From NCBI GenBank assembly GCA_029266635.1, contig JAQSWM010000004.1, forward strand, positions 62,001-126,000: a stretch of 64,000 nucleotides of DNA. The letters are read 5' to 3'. Each line of letters starts with the position of its first letter. Position 1 is the first letter of the stretch. The stretch comes from Sphingobacteriaceae bacterium (GTDB lineage Bacteria; Bacteroidota; Bacteroidia; Sphingobacteriales; Sphingobacteriaceae). Made by a program: the position numbers and the translations under genes. The notes under the pieces were generated by a model. The model searched no databases, was not told where the DNA came from, and was given only the letters and a program-made list of their open reading frames with translations. This document shows, piece after piece, positions 32,624 to 40,502 of this stretch.

Positions 32624-33253
32624 TTATAAATTCTCTTTATAGTAACTTTCAAATGCGACAACAATTTTTTGTTTTACCTGCTCCCAGCTAATGGTTTCAA
32701 TTTTTATCGGGTCGGGTTCATCCTCTGCGTCTTCAAAATAAACTATTGAGCGCATTACCGCAAAAGTATCATCATAAGGGTACCTTTCCTGATAAAATTT
32801 CAAAAGATTTTTAAGTTCGTAAATATTCAGCAACTTGCTCAGATCCCAAAAGTCTTTTTTTGATCCTCTGCCTTTAATTGCGTTCAGCTTCAAGGCGGCA
32901 ATTTCCTGTAGGTGAGCGAAGGGAACGTTTTCTAAATATTGTATCGGAAACTTAAATGGATCTTTGACTGATACAAAGTCTGTCTTGATATTGTTTATAA
33001 AGCCCTGGAGTATAGCGGCACTCCTGTTCTCCATGAATACAACAGAATGAAAGTTCTCTTCGATGAAGGTCTTTAGATAGTCTTTGTCAAAAGGCTGATC
33101 CGTGAACAAGTCAAGGTCAATAGATTTTCTGTGACCTAACATGAGAGCCAGGGCGGTGCCGCCTACTAGCCGGAAACCTGAGAATTCGGAAAAAGAAGTA
33201 ATCTGCTTTAGAAGTTCCAGTGTGCCTGGTTCAACTGTTTCTTCTCGTAGCAT
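32624..33253 (-). CDS. AbiEii-type nucleotidyltransferase (toxin-like)
   Basis: 209 residues of the nucleotidyltransferase AbiEii/AbiGii family: GGTALALMLGHRKSIDLDLF contains the GG(T/S) loop (31-33) and the DxD pair (Asp46, Asp48), and LKLNAIKGRGSKKDFWDL the later conserved Lys and Asp. Characterised AbiEii toxins transfer nucleotides to tRNA or other targets and abort phage infection. Its 5' end overlaps the DUF6922 gene by 46 bp, indicating tight coupling. The pair lies between fur and purA. Whether it is a true toxin is inference. Confidence 0.85.
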   Translation of the reverse strand: MLREETVEPGTLELLKQITSFSEFSGFRLVGGTALALMLGHRKSIDLDLFTDQPFDKDYLKTFIEENFHSVVFMENRSAAILQGFINNIKTDFVSVKDPFKFPIQYLENVPFAHLQEIAALKLNAIKGRGSKKDFWDLSKLLNIYELKNLLKFYQERYPYDDTFAVMRSIVYFEDAEDEPDPIKIETISWEQVKQKIVVAFESYYKENL

Positions 33254-33507
33254 TTAAATTCTTTAGGTTCTGTGTGGAATAAGACACAGCAAAAATTCAT
33301 CGCCGAATCTGAGAGCCACGAAGCATTTAAAACAAGTTTCTTAACCCTGTCGAAACCATAGTATTTTAGAAGATTGATAAAGTCCTGATGTTTGCCCCGC
33401 TCAACTACCTTTTCCACTACAAATCGGTCATGTTTTTGATAATCTATATTATCAAAATCTACATCCCAAAAAGCTTGTCTCGAAATATCTGGTTTATCGG
33501 TTTGCAT
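33208..33507 (-). CDS. DUF6922 protein (probable antitoxin partner)
   Basis: 99 residues beginning KPDISRQAFWDVDFDNIDYQKH and ending FKCYEKKQLNQAHWNF, the pattern of DUF6922 proteins that accompany AbiEii-like genes in Bacteroidota. It is predicted to be a helical cytoplasmic protein. It starts 2 bp after fur and overlaps the toxin-like gene by 46 bp. A typical AbiEi antitoxin has a winged-helix DNA-binding domain, which I do not see here, so the mode of neutralisation would differ. Function inferred from position. Confidence 0.7.
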   Translation of the reverse strand: MQTDKPDISRQAFWDVDFDNIDYQKHDRFVVEKVVERGKHQDFINLLKYYGFDRVKKLVLNASWLSDSAMNFCCVLFHTEPKEFKCYEKKQLNQAHWNF

Positions 33508-33509
33508 AC

Positions 33510-33983
33510 TTAATTCTTGGAGTACGATTCGCAGAAGCCCTGCTTCAGCTTGGCGCAGTTACCGTACATGTTCAAAGAGTGATGCTTGATATCAAATTTT
33601 AGCAAATCGCCCATCATGCTTTGTATCTGACCAATACGTGGGTCGCAAAACTCTACAACTTTGCCACAATCAATGCAGATAATATGATCGTGTTGTTTGT
33701 AGCCGTAAGATTTCTCAAATTGAGCCATGTTTTTGCCAAACTGGTGCTTTGTAACAAGGTCGCACGACACCAGCAGCTCAAGGGTGTTGTAAACGGTTGC
33801 CCGGCTTACGCGATATTTCTTATTTTTCATGTGGATATACAGCGATTCCACATCGAAGTGATCGGTACGGGAGTAAATCTCTTCTAGAATTGCAAACCGT
33901 TCAGGGGTTTTCCTAAAGCTTTTATTTTCAAGATAAGCCTCGAAAATCTTTTTGACCATATCAATGGTTTCTTGTACAGGCAT
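33510..33983 (-). CDS. fur: Fur-family metal-dependent repressor
   Basis: 157 residues from MPVQETIDM. Winged-helix N-domain ([47 protein letters not shown]) and metal-binding C-domain with [15 protein letters not shown]. One CxxC pair is visible (CIDC) plus Cys further on ([14 protein letters not shown]). Fur proteins repress iron-uptake or peroxide genes; which class is not decided by the sequence. The frame extends to a TTG at 34004, but that codon lies in a perfect -7 box, so the ATG at 33983 is used. It heads a five-gene run ending in pabB. Confidence 0.9.
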   Translation of the reverse strand: MPVQETIDMVKKIFEAYLENKSFRKTPERFAILEEIYSRTDHFDVESLYIHMKNKKYRVSRATVYNTLELLVSCDLVTKHQFGKNMAQFEKSYGYKQHDHIICIDCGKVVEFCDPRIGQIQSMMGDLLKFDIKHHSLNMYGNCAKLKQGFCESYSKN

Positions 33984-34001
33984 ATGTTCGATACTGGCGC
34001 T

Positions 34002-34009
34002 CAAATTTA
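34002..34009 (-). promoter_or_regulatory. -7 promoter box of the fur transcript
   Basis: Minus-strand TAAATTTG matches TAnnTTTG, 18 nt before the fur ATG. It sits within the 37 bp between fur and the upstream spoT stop. Confidence 0.55.
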
Positions 34010-34020
34010 CCCAAAAAATA

Positions 34021-36270
34021 TCATTTAGCCGGGATTACGGATGAAGCCTTTTCAAGAGTGTGAGGTTCCGAATCAAAGCGTGTTACCGAAGTGACGCCTT
34101 TCACCTGCTTTAATTTCTTGATCAGATCTTCCAGGTGATTGGTGTCGTTTACGTAAATCATCAGCGATCCTTCAAAAATGCCATCATTACTGTCGACGGT
34201 TATTGAGCGCATGTTGACTTTAAAGTCGTGGGAGATAACGGTTGTTATTTTGTTTATAAGACCCACATCATCAATTCCGGTAATTCTCAAGCCGGTTAAG
34301 AATGCAAGTTCTTTTTGCGCTGTCCATTTTGCTTTTACAACGCGATAACCATAGTTAGAGAGCAGTTTTGTGGCATTCGGGCAATTGGTGCGATGGATTT
34401 TAATTCCATCATTAATGGTAATGAAGCCAAAAACATCATCTCCCGGAATAGGATTACAGCAGTTGGCAAGCTTGTAGTCTATTTTCTGAAGGTCTTCGCC
34501 GATAAGAAGCGTGTCTGCGTCCTTGGTTTTAGCCCGATTGAAAATACCTTCAATCTGAGCAGGCTCAATTTTTTCCGGAATCCGATTTTCAACCACACGC
34601 TCGGACGAGTGAAACTCCTTGAGGTCCTTTAAGTCGATTTTGCCCTTGGCTATATTGTAGAACAGATCCAGGGAAGAATTCAGTTTAAAAAAGTAGGTAA
34701 GCTTGTGGATATTGTCCGAGTTGTAGGTGATTTTAAGCGACTTGAGCTTCCGTTCCAGCATTTCCTTGCCATCTTCTGCCACTCGTCTTTTTTCTTCTTT
34801 TAATGCCGACTTAATCCGGGCTTTCGCCTTCGCAGTTACTACAAAATTCAGCCAATCCTCTTTGGGTGTTTGCTTGCTGGATGTGATAATTTCCACCTGA
34901 TCGCCATTCTGAAGCTTATACGATAATGGCACCAGTTTATGGTTCACCTTAGCTCCGATACAGCTTGCGCCTAGGTCGGAGTGGATTTCAAAAGCAAAGT
35001 CAAGTGCCGTCGCGTCTGTAGGCAACTGCATCAGCGCTCCTTTTGGCGTAAAAATGAATATCTCGTCAGAGAAGAGGTTCATTTTGAAATCGTCCAAGAA
35101 ATCCAGAGCGTTTGATTCAGGATTGCTCAATAAGTCCCGAACTTTCTGAATCCATTGATCCAGTCCGTTGTCTGACGATGATTCTTTGTATTTCCAGTGG
35201 GCCGCGAAACCCTTTTCAGCAATTTCATTCATCCGCAAAGTCCTGATCTGCACTTCCACCCACTGTCCTTTCGGGCCCATCACCGTAGTGTGCAAAGATT
35301 CGTAACCATTTGCTCTTGGCGACGAAACCCAGTCGCGAAGCCTGTCTGGATTTGGCCGATAAAGATCCGTTACGATTGAATAAGCCTTCCAGCAATCCGA
35401 TTTTTCATTTTCCGCTGCACTATCCAAAATAATCCGGATAGCGAAAAGATCATAAACTTCCTCAAACGGGACGCTTTTCTTACGCATCTTGCTCCAGATA
35501 GAATGGATGGATTTTGGCCGCCCATATATTTCGGCGTTTAAGCCCTGCTCATGCAAAATATCCTTAATCGGACCGATGAAATTCTTTACATACATCTCCC
35601 GCTCAGCCTTTTTCTCGTTCAGCTTATGAGCGATGAACTTATACGTTTCAGATTCCATGTATTTCATGGAAAGGTCTTCGAGCTCAGACTTCATGGCATA
35701 TAAGCCAAGCCTGTGGGCAAGAGGAGCGTAGAGGTAAACGGTTTCGGAAGATATTTTCAACTGCTTATCCCGGGGCATGAAATCCATGGTCCGCATGTTG
35801 TGCAAACGGTCTGCAAGCTTGATGAGGATCACCCGCACATCATCCGCCAGCGTAAGAAGCATCTTTCTGAAGTTCTCCGCCTGCAACGAGCTATTGGTAT
35901 CAAAAACGCCGGCAATTTTGGTAAGCCCATCGATGATCTTGGCTACTTTTTTTCCAAATTCCCGCTCAATATCCTCCAGCGAAATAGCTGTATCTTCAAC
36001 AACATCGTGCAGCAAAGCACACACAATAGAAGTGGTGCCCAGCCCAATTTCTTCGGCTGCAATTTGCGCAACGGCAATGGGGTGGTATATATAAGGCTCG
36101 CCAGATTTTCGGCGCATGTCTTTGTGGCTATCAAGAGCCATATCGAAGGCACGGCGTATCATCTGTTTATCGCCTTTTTGCAAAGTAGATTTACTGGCAC
36201 GCAGCAAAGCCCGGTATCTTTTCAAGATTTCCAGTTTTTCTGCTTCCAGGTCTATCACTAATTCCTTCAT
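34021..36270 (-). CDS. bifunctional (p)ppGpp synthetase/hydrolase (RelA/SpoT)
   Basis: 749 residues in the usual Rel order: HD hydrolase (LLHDVVEDT, with [12 protein letters not shown]), synthetase ([39 protein letters not shown]), TGS ([24 protein letters not shown]) and a C-terminal ACT domain ([16 protein letters not shown]). Both the hydrolase and synthetase signatures look intact, so it is expected to make and degrade the alarmone. Membrane segments are absent. It is upstream of fur on the same strand with a 37-bp gap that has its own promoter box. Confidence 0.95.
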   Translation of the reverse strand: MKELVIDLEAEKLEILKRYRALLRASKSTLQKGDKQMIRRAFDMALDSHKDMRRKSGEPYIYHPIAVAQIAAEEIGLGTTSIVCALLHDVVEDTAISLEDIEREFGKKVAKIIDGLTKIAGVFDTNSSLQAENFRKMLLTLADDVRVILIKLADRLHNMRTMDFMPRDKQLKISSETVYLYAPLAHRLGLYAMKSELEDLSMKYMESETYKFIAHKLNEKKAEREMYVKNFIGPIKDILHEQGLNAEIYGRPKSIHSIWSKMRKKSVPFEEVYDLFAIRIILDSAAENEKSDCWKAYSIVTDLYRPNPDRLRDWVSSPRANGYESLHTTVMGPKGQWVEVQIRTLRMNEIAEKGFAAHWKYKESSSDNGLDQWIQKVRDLLSNPESNALDFLDDFKMNLFSDEIFIFTPKGALMQLPTDATALDFAFEIHSDLGASCIGAKVNHKLVPLSYKLQNGDQVEIITSSKQTPKEDWLNFVVTAKAKARIKSALKEEKRRVAEDGKEMLERKLKSLKITYNSDNIHKLTYFFKLNSSLDLFYNIAKGKIDLKDLKEFHSSERVVENRIPEKIEPAQIEGIFNRAKTKDADTLLIGEDLQKIDYKLANCCNPIPGDDVFGFITINDGIKIHRTNCPNATKLLSNYGYRVVKAKWTAQKELAFLTGLRITGIDDVGLINKITTVISHDFKVNMRSITVDSNDGIFEGSLMIYVNDTNHLEDLIKKLKQVKGVTSVTRFDSEPHTLEKASSVIPAK

Positions 36271-36344
36271 GGTTATATTTTGACAATCCTTACAATAATA
36301 ATCAGATTAAATTTGGGTTACTATTCCCGGTATTCTGTTATTAA

Positions 36345-36372
36345 TTGATAACGAATATTTAGCGTAATTTTG
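36345..36372 (+). promoter_or_regulatory. promoter of the DUF4294-gpx-bshB1 operon
   Basis: TTG (36345-36347), 17-nt spacer, TAATTTTG (36365-36372). The box ends 12 nt before the ATG at 36385. The TTG inside the box is in frame and would be a false start. Confidence 0.65.
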
Positions 36373-36384
36373 CTGACCGAAAGT

Positions 36385-37002
36385 ATGAAAATTTTTAGGG
36401 GCCTTGCAATCTTCTGTTTGTTTATGGTAAGCCTGAATGTTTACAGTCAAACAGCGCCCGATCAAGCATTGAAGGGCAAGAATGATACCATTAAAGTTGG
36501 CGCAACGCTGATAAATGGAGAGCTTATCCCATGGCTGCCACTTAATGACGTTACCATTACTGAAAGGCGCATTTTCAGATCTGCTGCGGAGCGAGCACAA
36601 TTCAACCGGCTGCGATACAACGTGCTCAAAGTACTGCCATACGCAATTTTGGCACGAAATAAGTACACTAAACTACAACAAGATCTGGCAATCACAGGAA
36701 ATCGTAAGGAGCAGCGAGCACTGGTGAAGAATTGTGAGAAGGATATCAAGGATCTGTTCGATAAGAAGATAAAAGACATGTCAATTAACCAGGGAGAGAT
36801 CCTGATTAAGCTGATAGACCGTGAGACCGGCAACAGTAGCTACGAAATGGTGCGGCAGTTGCAGGGTGGGATCAAGGCTTTTAGCTATCAGTTAGTGGCG
36901 AGGGTTTTTGGACATGATTTAAAAGAGAAGTATAACCCGGAGGAGCAACGCGATATTGAATCCATCCTTCAGTCCACGGGTTACTACTCTCGAAATAACT
37001 AA
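36385..37002 (+). CDS. DUF4294 exported protein
   Basis: 205 residues: signal peptide (MKIFRGLAIFCLFMVSLNVYS) and then the DUF4294 domain, with LINGELIPWLPLNDVTITERRIFRSAAERAQFNRLRYNVLKVLPYA and a Lys-rich helical C-terminal part (KDLFDKKIKDMSINQGEILIKLIDRETG). The family is restricted to Bacteroidota and has no known function. It is the first gene of a unit with glutathione peroxidase (1-bp gap) and bshB1, so a link to envelope redox defence is possible. The start is set by the -7 box just upstream. Confidence 0.8.
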   Translation: MKIFRGLAIFCLFMVSLNVYSQTAPDQALKGKNDTIKVGATLINGELIPWLPLNDVTITERRIFRSAAERAQFNRLRYNVLKVLPYAILARNKYTKLQQDLAITGNRKEQRALVKNCEKDIKDLFDKKIKDMSINQGEILIKLIDRETGNSSYEMVRQLQGGIKAFSYQLVARVFGHDLKEKYNPEEQRDIESILQSTGYYSRNN

Positions 37003-37003
37003 T

Positions 37004-37516
37004 ATGACATATAAGAGTATTTACCAATTCTCCGTTCAGCGATTGAATGGCGAAGAAGTAAGTTTGAGCGAGTTTAGAGATAAAGTTTTGTTGATTGTAA
37101 ATACGGCTTCTGAGTGCGGGTTTACTCCACAATTACAAGATCTGGAAACATTAAGAAAAGAATTTGCAGATCAGGATTTTGAAGTGCTGGCTTTTCCTTC
37201 CAACGATTTTGGGGGGCAAGAGCCGCTGCAGGGCCCGGCAATCATGAAGTTTTGTAAGATCAACTATCATATAAAGTTCCAGCTTTTTGGCAAAATACAT
37301 GTGCGTGGGTCCAAAGCACACCCTTTGTACAAGTTTATGGCGGATAAGCGGCGTAACGGTAAGTGCAACACTCCACCCCGGTGGAACTTTCATAAATATC
37401 TGATCAACAAGGAAGGTGAAGTGGAGGATTTCTTTTATCCATTTACCAAGCCAGGCTCAGATCGCGTAAAAAAGCGGATCAGGCAATTGCTTGAAACCAC
37501 CCCAGTTTTGGTATGA
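37004..37516 (+). CDS. glutathione peroxidase-family thiol peroxidase
   Basis: 170 residues from MTYKSIYQF. The peroxidatic Cys is in NTASECGFT (the selenocysteine position of the animal enzymes), with FPSNDFGGQEP and the WNFHKYLINKEG tetrad strand. A second Cys (MKFCKINYH) is in the place of the resolving Cys used by thioredoxin-dependent members. It reduces peroxides. Because it overlaps the bacillithiol gene bshB1 by 4 bp (ATGA), thioredoxin or bacillithiol is a likelier reductant than glutathione. Confidence 0.92.
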   Translation: MTYKSIYQFSVQRLNGEEVSLSEFRDKVLLIVNTASECGFTPQLQDLETLRKEFADQDFEVLAFPSNDFGGQEPLQGPAIMKFCKINYHIKFQLFGKIHVRGSKAHPLYKFMADKRRNGKCNTPPRWNFHKYLINKEGEVEDFFYPFTKPGSDRVKKRIRQLLETTPVLV

Positions 37517-38232
37517 AGTTAGACATACTCGTTATTTCAGTCCATCCCGATGACGCCGAATTAGGTTGCGGCGGTACAATTTTGAAGCACGTTGCGCTGG
37601 GCAAAAAGGTTGGAATTGTTGACCTGACCCGAGGCGAGCTCGGCACCCGTGGCACAGTCCAAACCCGGGAAGAAGAAGCCTCCGATGCTGCGAAAATTCT
37701 TGGCTTAAGCGTAAGGGAGAATTTGGGCATGCGGGATGGCTTTTTTGAAAATAACGAGCAACACAAGCTTCAAGTCATCTCCGCAATCCGCAAGTTTCAG
37801 CCTGATATTGTCATCACCAACGCCTATCATGACCGCCACCCGGACCACGGCCGTGCCTGTGACCTGGTGTATGATTCAGTTTTTATGGCTGGATTAAAGA
37901 AGATCAAAACGACAGACGGCGGAGAGCAGCAGCGGGAATGGCGGCCAAACTTACTGCTTCATTTTATCCAGGATCAGTACATACAGCCCGACATTATTGT
38001 TGACGTAACCGAGTATTGGGATGCAAAGATGGAGTCTGTTCTCGCCTACAAAACGCAGTTCTACAATCCTGAGGCAGACGAGGAAAGTGATACTTATATT
38101 TCATCGCCCGAATTTTTGAAGATAGTTGAAGGCCGTGGACGGGAATTCGGGAAGTCTATCGGCGCTACTTTTGGTGAAGGCTTTACCTGCAGGAGGCTTC
38201 TCGGGGTAACAGACCTCACGCAGCTCCATTAA
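37513..38232 (+). CDS. bshB1: bacillithiol biosynthesis deacetylase BshB1
   Basis: 239 residues of the LmbE-like zinc deacetylase family. The metal site HPDDAELG (11-18) and RHPDHGRA are intact; VDLTRGELGTRGT and LGMRDGFF are the BshB1-type substrate segments. Deacetylates GlcNAc-malate in bacillithiol synthesis. bshA and bshC are not in the window. It is translationally coupled to the peroxidase gene upstream, and its 3' end overlaps the convergent OsmC gene by 4 bp. Confidence 0.92.
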   Translation: MKLDILVISVHPDDAELGCGGTILKHVALGKKVGIVDLTRGELGTRGTVQTREEEASDAAKILGLSVRENLGMRDGFFENNEQHKLQVISAIRKFQPDIVITNAYHDRHPDHGRACDLVYDSVFMAGLKKIKTTDGGEQQREWRPNLLLHFIQDQYIQPDIIVDVTEYWDAKMESVLAYKTQFYNPEADEESDTYISSPEFLKIVEGRGREFGKSIGATFGEGFTCRRLLGVTDLTQLH

Positions 38233-38702
38233 TCATTCTCGTCCGCAGTGCATACAATCTTGTGGTGCACCGGGAAATTCACCGAATTCGCAATAAAGCA
38301 GAGCTTATTAGCTCGTTTATGCAGTTCGTTTGCCTTTTCAATCATCTCAGCCTTCGCGACTTTTACCCGTGGAAATAGCCAGACTTCAGTAAAGTGCCCA
38401 CCACCGTCCGCAGTTTGTATCATCAGCCCGGTTGCCCTATCCTCATACGTAACAACTACGACTCCGGCATCGGCACACAAGTGCAAATATTGAAGCATGT
38501 GGCAGCTTGAAAGCGATGCCAGGAACAATTCCTCCGGATTATAGCGCCTTTTATCACCTCTGAACTGTGGGTCGGATGAGCATAGCACTTCCGGTTTGCC
38601 GGCGGCTGTAAGGCTATAACTCCGCTCGTATGATCGGTAGTCGGATGTTCCTTTTCCTGTGTTGCCGGTCCAGTTGATCCTAATCGTATAATGATGGCTC
38701 AT
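38229..38702 (-). CDS. OsmC-family protein
   Basis: 157 residues of the OsmC/Ohr fold. The two active Cys are in LSSCHM (about residue 67) and NKLCFIANS (about 134), with the conserved PEELFLASLSSCHM segment. Such proteins reduce organic hydroperoxides. It overlaps the neighbouring monooxygenase-fold gene by 4 bp and is convergent with bshB1, so three thiol or peroxide proteins are clustered within 1.7 kb. It belongs to the YhfA-like branch rather than classical Ohr, judging by the long central loop; this is a judgement from pattern only. Confidence 0.85.
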   Translation of the reverse strand: MSHHYTIRINWTGNTGKGTSDYRSYERSYSLTAAGKPEVLCSSDPQFRGDKRRYNPEELFLASLSSCHMLQYLHLCADAGVVVVTYEDRATGLMIQTADGGGHFTEVWLFPRVKVAKAEMIEKANELHKRANKLCFIANSVNFPVHHKIVCTADEND

Positions 38703-39004
38703 TCTTTCTTCAGTTCTGAAACCAATTTATAATGTTCAACGATTGGGAAGGGGTCGTAGAAGTGGTGGAGCAATTCTTTCCATTTCTGATATTCCGGCGA
38801 ATTCCTGAATCCGATTGTATGATCTTCCAAAGTATCCCATTGTACAAGAAGGATATATTGTGCCGGCTGCTCAATACACTTTTGAAGCTGGTGCCATTTA
38901 TATCCTTTCATTGAGCTTATTATATTCTGCGCAATGGAAAAATTACGTTCAAATTCATTCTGTAGGGATGGGATCACCTTCAGGATGGCTGTTTCTAAGA
39001 TCAT
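38699..39004 (-). CDS. antibiotic biosynthesis monooxygenase-fold protein
   Basis: 101 residues with the ferredoxin-like ABM fold: MILETAILKVIPSLQNEFERNF, YILLVQWDTLEDHTIGFRNSPEYQKWKELLHHFY. ABM proteins include cofactor-free monooxygenases and haem-degrading enzymes, and many have unknown roles. It is overlapped on both sides on the same strand: its first 50 bp overlap the end of lat and its last 4 bp overlap the OsmC gene, so all three should be translated from one message. Confidence 0.78.
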   Translation of the reverse strand: MILETAILKVIPSLQNEFERNFSIAQNIISSMKGYKWHQLQKCIEQPAQYILLVQWDTLEDHTIGFRNSPEYQKWKELLHHFYDPFPIVEHYKLVSELKKE

Positions 39005-40340
39005 TGTACTTTAAGTCAATTAATATCTTTTCTATAGTTTCTATACCCTGGTCAATGTGCTCCTTTTGGATGTTAAGTGCAGGCCTAAACCGGATGCTTT
39101 TTTCTCCGCACGCCAAGAACATCACGTTACGTTTCATTCCTTCTTCAATGAAAGTATTGCGTTTATCCTTGTCGGGAAGATCGAACGAAACGAGCAGCCC
39201 TCTTCCACGCACCTGTTTTAGCTGGGGGTAATGCTGAGCGAGAGCGAGCAGGCGATCTTGCAGGTATTTGCCTACCTCTGCGGCATTCTCCACAACATTA
39301 TCTTCTTCGATGATCTGCAAAATGCGGGTGGCCCGTACCATATCAGCCAGGCTGCCACCCCAGGTAGAATTTATCCGTGAAGAGACGTTGAAAACATTGG
39401 TTTCGATCGCATCAACCTTGTTGCCTACTAAAATACCGCATATCTGCATCTTTTTTCCGAAGGCAAGTATGTCGGGGCGGGCTTTTTCACCAAAGTGCTC
39501 GTGGGACCAGAACTTGCCAGTAAGCCCTACACCGGTTTGTATTTCATCATAAATCAGGAAGCAGTCGTTTTCGTCAGCCAGAATTCGCAACTGTTCCATA
39601 AACTCTTTCCGAACATGCTTGTCGCCGCCTTCCGACAGTATAGGTTCTATGATGATGGCACAAATCTCATCTTTGTTATCCGCGAAAGCTTGTTTGATCA
39701 GGTCTATCGAATGCTTTTCACGATTTTCAAGGTCAGCCAGATTTTCAGGTGTGAGCGGAAACTGTATTTCCGGAACTGGTATTCTCGGCCAGTCGAACTT
39801 GGCATAAAAACGGGTTTTCTCGGGCAAGGTATTGGTTAAGCTCATGGTATAACCGCTTCTGCCATGAAATGCATGCTCAAAGTGGATCACTTTAGTGCCA
39901 ATTTCCTTGGTATAACCTTTCTGAAAGTTCTTTTGAACTTTCCAGTCCATAGCAACTTTTAAGGCATTTTCGATGGCTAACGCTCCGCCAGAAATAAAAA
40001 ATGCATGAGGAAGGTAAGAGGGAATACCTACCCGCGAAAACGTCTTTACGAATTCAGCATATTGAGTGGTGTAAACATCAGAATTTGATGGATTGGCAAG
40101 GGCTGCAAGCAGGAGGTTCTTTTTGAACTCTTCATCTCCTATCATTTTGGGATGATTGTAGCCGAGCGGCACCGATGCAAAGCACGTGAAAAAGTCCAGA
40201 AGGGTACGATCGTGCTTAGAATCATAGATATAAACGCCCTTGCTTTTCTCAAGATCGAACGTGATATCTAAGCCATCTGCGTGGATGTGTTTTTCTAATG
40301 TTGCCTGAACATCTCCGGGCGAAACTGATAGTTTATACAT
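38955..40340 (-). CDS. lat: L-lysine 6-aminotransferase
   Basis: 461 residues of class III PLP aminotransferases of the Lat type: FFTCFASVPLGYNHPKM, ISGGALAIENALKVAMDWK, HAFHGRSGYTMSLTNT, LIYDEIQTGVGLTGKFW and the PLP lysine in LAFGKKMQ. Transfers the epsilon-amino group of lysine to 2-oxoglutarate, giving aminoadipate semialdehyde. The C-terminal KYNDLRNSHPEGDPIPTE tail extends past the usual end and lies within the ABM gene overlap. It is preceded by a near-perfect promoter and two inverted repeats. An aldehyde dehydrogenase that could take the next step lies 7 kb away. Confidence 0.92.
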   Translation of the reverse strand: MYKLSVSPGDVQATLEKHIHADGLDITFDLEKSKGVYIYDSKHDRTLLDFFTCFASVPLGYNHPKMIGDEEFKKNLLLAALANPSNSDVYTTQYAEFVKTFSRVGIPSYLPHAFFISGGALAIENALKVAMDWKVQKNFQKGYTKEIGTKVIHFEHAFHGRSGYTMSLTNTLPEKTRFYAKFDWPRIPVPEIQFPLTPENLADLENREKHSIDLIKQAFADNKDEICAIIIEPILSEGGDKHVRKEFMEQLRILADENDCFLIYDEIQTGVGLTGKFWSHEHFGEKARPDILAFGKKMQICGILVGNKVDAIETNVFNVSSRINSTWGGSLADMVRATRILQIIEEDNVVENAAEVGKYLQDRLLALAQHYPQLKQVRGRGLLVSFDLPDKDKRNTFIEEGMKRNVMFLACGEKSIRFRPALNIQKEHIDQGIETIEKILIDLKYNDLRNSHPEGDPIPTE

Positions 40341-40343
40341 ATC

Positions 40344-40359
40344 TGAAACGTTTGTTTCA
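40344..40359. promoter_or_regulatory. operator-like inverted repeat at the lat start
   Basis: TGAAAC GTTT GTTTCA, perfect 6-bp arms, lying directly downstream of and overlapping the end of the lat -7 box. A protein bound here should block initiation. Confidence 0.5.
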
Positions 40360-40387
40360 AATATAGAAAATGCCTTAAACCGAGCAA
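40358..40387 (-). promoter_or_regulatory. promoter of lat
   Basis: Minus-strand TTG (40385-40387), 19-nt spacer, TATATTTG (40358-40365): a complete Bacteroidota consensus. The box ends 17 nt before the ATG. Confidence 0.75.
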
Positions 40388-40405
40388 AAAAACCACTTTT
40401 TGACG

Positions 40406-40438
40406 AAATATAGGTTTAAACTGTTTAAACCTATATTT
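40406..40438. promoter_or_regulatory. 33-bp perfect palindrome upstream of lat
   Basis: Arms of 16 bp (40406-40421 and 40423-40438) around a single central base, with GTTTAAAC at the inner ends. It is 18 bp upstream of the lat -33 element. Too AT-rich and without a following T-run on either strand to be a good terminator; an upstream operator is more likely. Confidence 0.6.
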
Positions 40439-40502
40439 TAGAACTTTTAGCGGGATAGACAAAAAAGCTCACTCGTCTTCTTAGAGAAGAATCTTCCTAA
40501 AA

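Noticed and set aside
40406-40438. Rho-independent terminator of the gene upstream of lat
   Set aside because: The stem is AT-rich with only a few G-C pairs and no T-run follows on either strand, although its position after the stop codon at 40503 would allow it.
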